Shown here: positions 13,131 to 13,477 of the stretch, in pieces
Position numbering within the stretch: the first letter of the stretch is position 1
How the letters are laid out: the number at the start of each line of letters is the position of its first letter
Origin: Gammaproteobacteria bacterium
GTDB taxonomy: Bacteria; Pseudomonadota; Gammaproteobacteria; SZUA-229
DNA: 13,477 nucleotides
Assembly (NCBI GenBank): GCA_013138755.1
Contig: WTCC01000028.1
Span: forward strand, 1-13,477
Direction of reading: 5' to 3'
Position numbers and translations under genes: made by a program
The notes under the pieces: model-generated
Database searches by the model: none
Told to the model about the DNA's origin: nothing
What the model saw: the letters and a program-made list of their open reading frames with translations, nothing else

Positions 13131-13288
13131 TTTTTTAATTTGAGTGATGTGCCTGTTCTTTTGCAACCTGGTCTTTAGCTACAAGGCATAAATAAAAATA
13201 TAAACGGAGCGTACATTCGTACGTGAGTATTATATTTTTATTTATAACACCATAGATGAAGAAAAAGTGCATTACTCAAATTAAAAAA
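13131..13288. repeat. 158-nt near-complete palindrome filling the guaA-tadA gap
   Basis: The outer arms 13131-13152 and 13267-13288 pair over 22 consecutive positions on the plus strand: 19 Watson-Crick and three G-U pairs (13146/13273, 13150/13269, 13151/13268). An inner A/T-only arm pair, 13188-13203 with 13230-13245, is perfect over 16 bp. The tip is CGTAC-ATTC-GTACG (13210-13223). Weaker pairings (13156-13161 with 13258-13263; 13169-13172 with 13249-13252) join the two. The left edge is 12 nt from the tadA start and the right edge abuts the guaA stop codon. It resembles a MITE or a large structured RNA. I see no target-site duplication and no coding potential. Confidence 0.8.
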
Positions 13289-13477
13289 TTATTCCCACTC
13301 AATAGTGGCTGGAGGCTTGCCTGATATATCGTAGGTAACACGTGAGATACCATCAACTTCATTAATGATTCGTGTTGAAACATGGCCCAGGAAATCATAT
13401 GGCAGGTGCGCCCAGCGTGCGGTCATAAAATCAATAGTTTCTACTGCACGAAGTGCAACCACATAATCATAACGACG
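13289..13477 (-). CDS. guaA: GMP synthase (glutamine-hydrolysing), C-terminal end
   Basis: Only the last 62 codons are in the window; the gene continues beyond the right edge. The residues include [35 protein letters not shown] and the very conserved end [14 protein letters not shown], which identify the C-terminal dimerisation domain of GuaA almost residue for residue with E. coli. The enzyme converts XMP to GMP with glutamine-derived ammonia and ATP. The stop codon TAA is immediately followed by the 158-nt palindrome, then tadA on the same strand. guaA-tadA adjacency is also known in other gammaproteobacteria. Confidence 0.97.
   Translation of the reverse strand, partial: RRYDYVVALRAVETIDFMTARWAHLPYDFLGHVSTRIINEVDGISRVTYDISGKPPATIEWE

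Noticed and set aside
13131..13288. Insertion sequence with a transposase
   Set aside because: The element is too short to encode a transposase, has no open frame of note and no visible target duplication; only a non-autonomous element remains possible.

Overview
The window reads as a moderately AT-rich gammaproteobacterial chromosome segment made almost entirely of core genes. The evidence is the rpoE-rseA-rseB-rseC envelope-stress operon divergent from nadB, the RhdA-type sulfurtransferase followed by orn and rsgA (a neighbourhood I recall from pseudomonads), and guaA next to tadA. I see no phage, plasmid, CRISPR or transposase genes. Genus cannot be fixed from the sequence alone.

Layout. 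1-306: a short intergenic array of hairpin-bearing ~50-bp repeats downstream of rseC. 307-3172 (minus): rpoE, rseA, rseB, rseC, reading leftward from a candidate sigma-E autoregulated promoter. 3339-5847 (plus): nadB (first step of NAD synthesis) and a tandem-domain rhodanese of the RhdA type. 5872-6420 (minus): orn. 6559-9261 (plus): a seven- or eight-helix M48/Ste24-type membrane protease, a tiny periplasmic cytochrome c, and the ribosome-assembly GTPase RsgA. 9311-10171 (minus): a predicted lipoprotein of the endonuclease/exonuclease/phosphatase fold. 10350-11747 (plus): a ClsC-like cardiolipin synthase divergent from it. 12048-12503 (plus): a secreted single-domain rhodanese. 12660-13118 (minus): tadA. 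13289-13477 (minus): the 3' end of guaA.

Functional links. The sigma-E genes form one regulatory circuit: RpoE is held at the membrane by RseA, with RseB as periplasmic sensor. nadB is the usual divergent neighbour. The EEP lipoprotein and the cardiolipin synthase repeat, in another arrangement, the E. coli ybhP-clsB pairing and may act together on the envelope. The remaining genes are housekeeping (RNA degradation, GMP synthesis, tRNA wobble editing, 30S maturation).

I did not find a convincing undescribed multi-gene system. The most unusual items are non-coding or small. A 158-nt near-complete palindrome fills the guaA-tadA gap. The repeat array lies downstream of rseC. The cytochrome lacks any methionine ligand. 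A 21-codon ORF in front of rsgA could be a gene remnant. A 14-bp inverted repeat sits exactly between the convergent rsgA and EEP genes.
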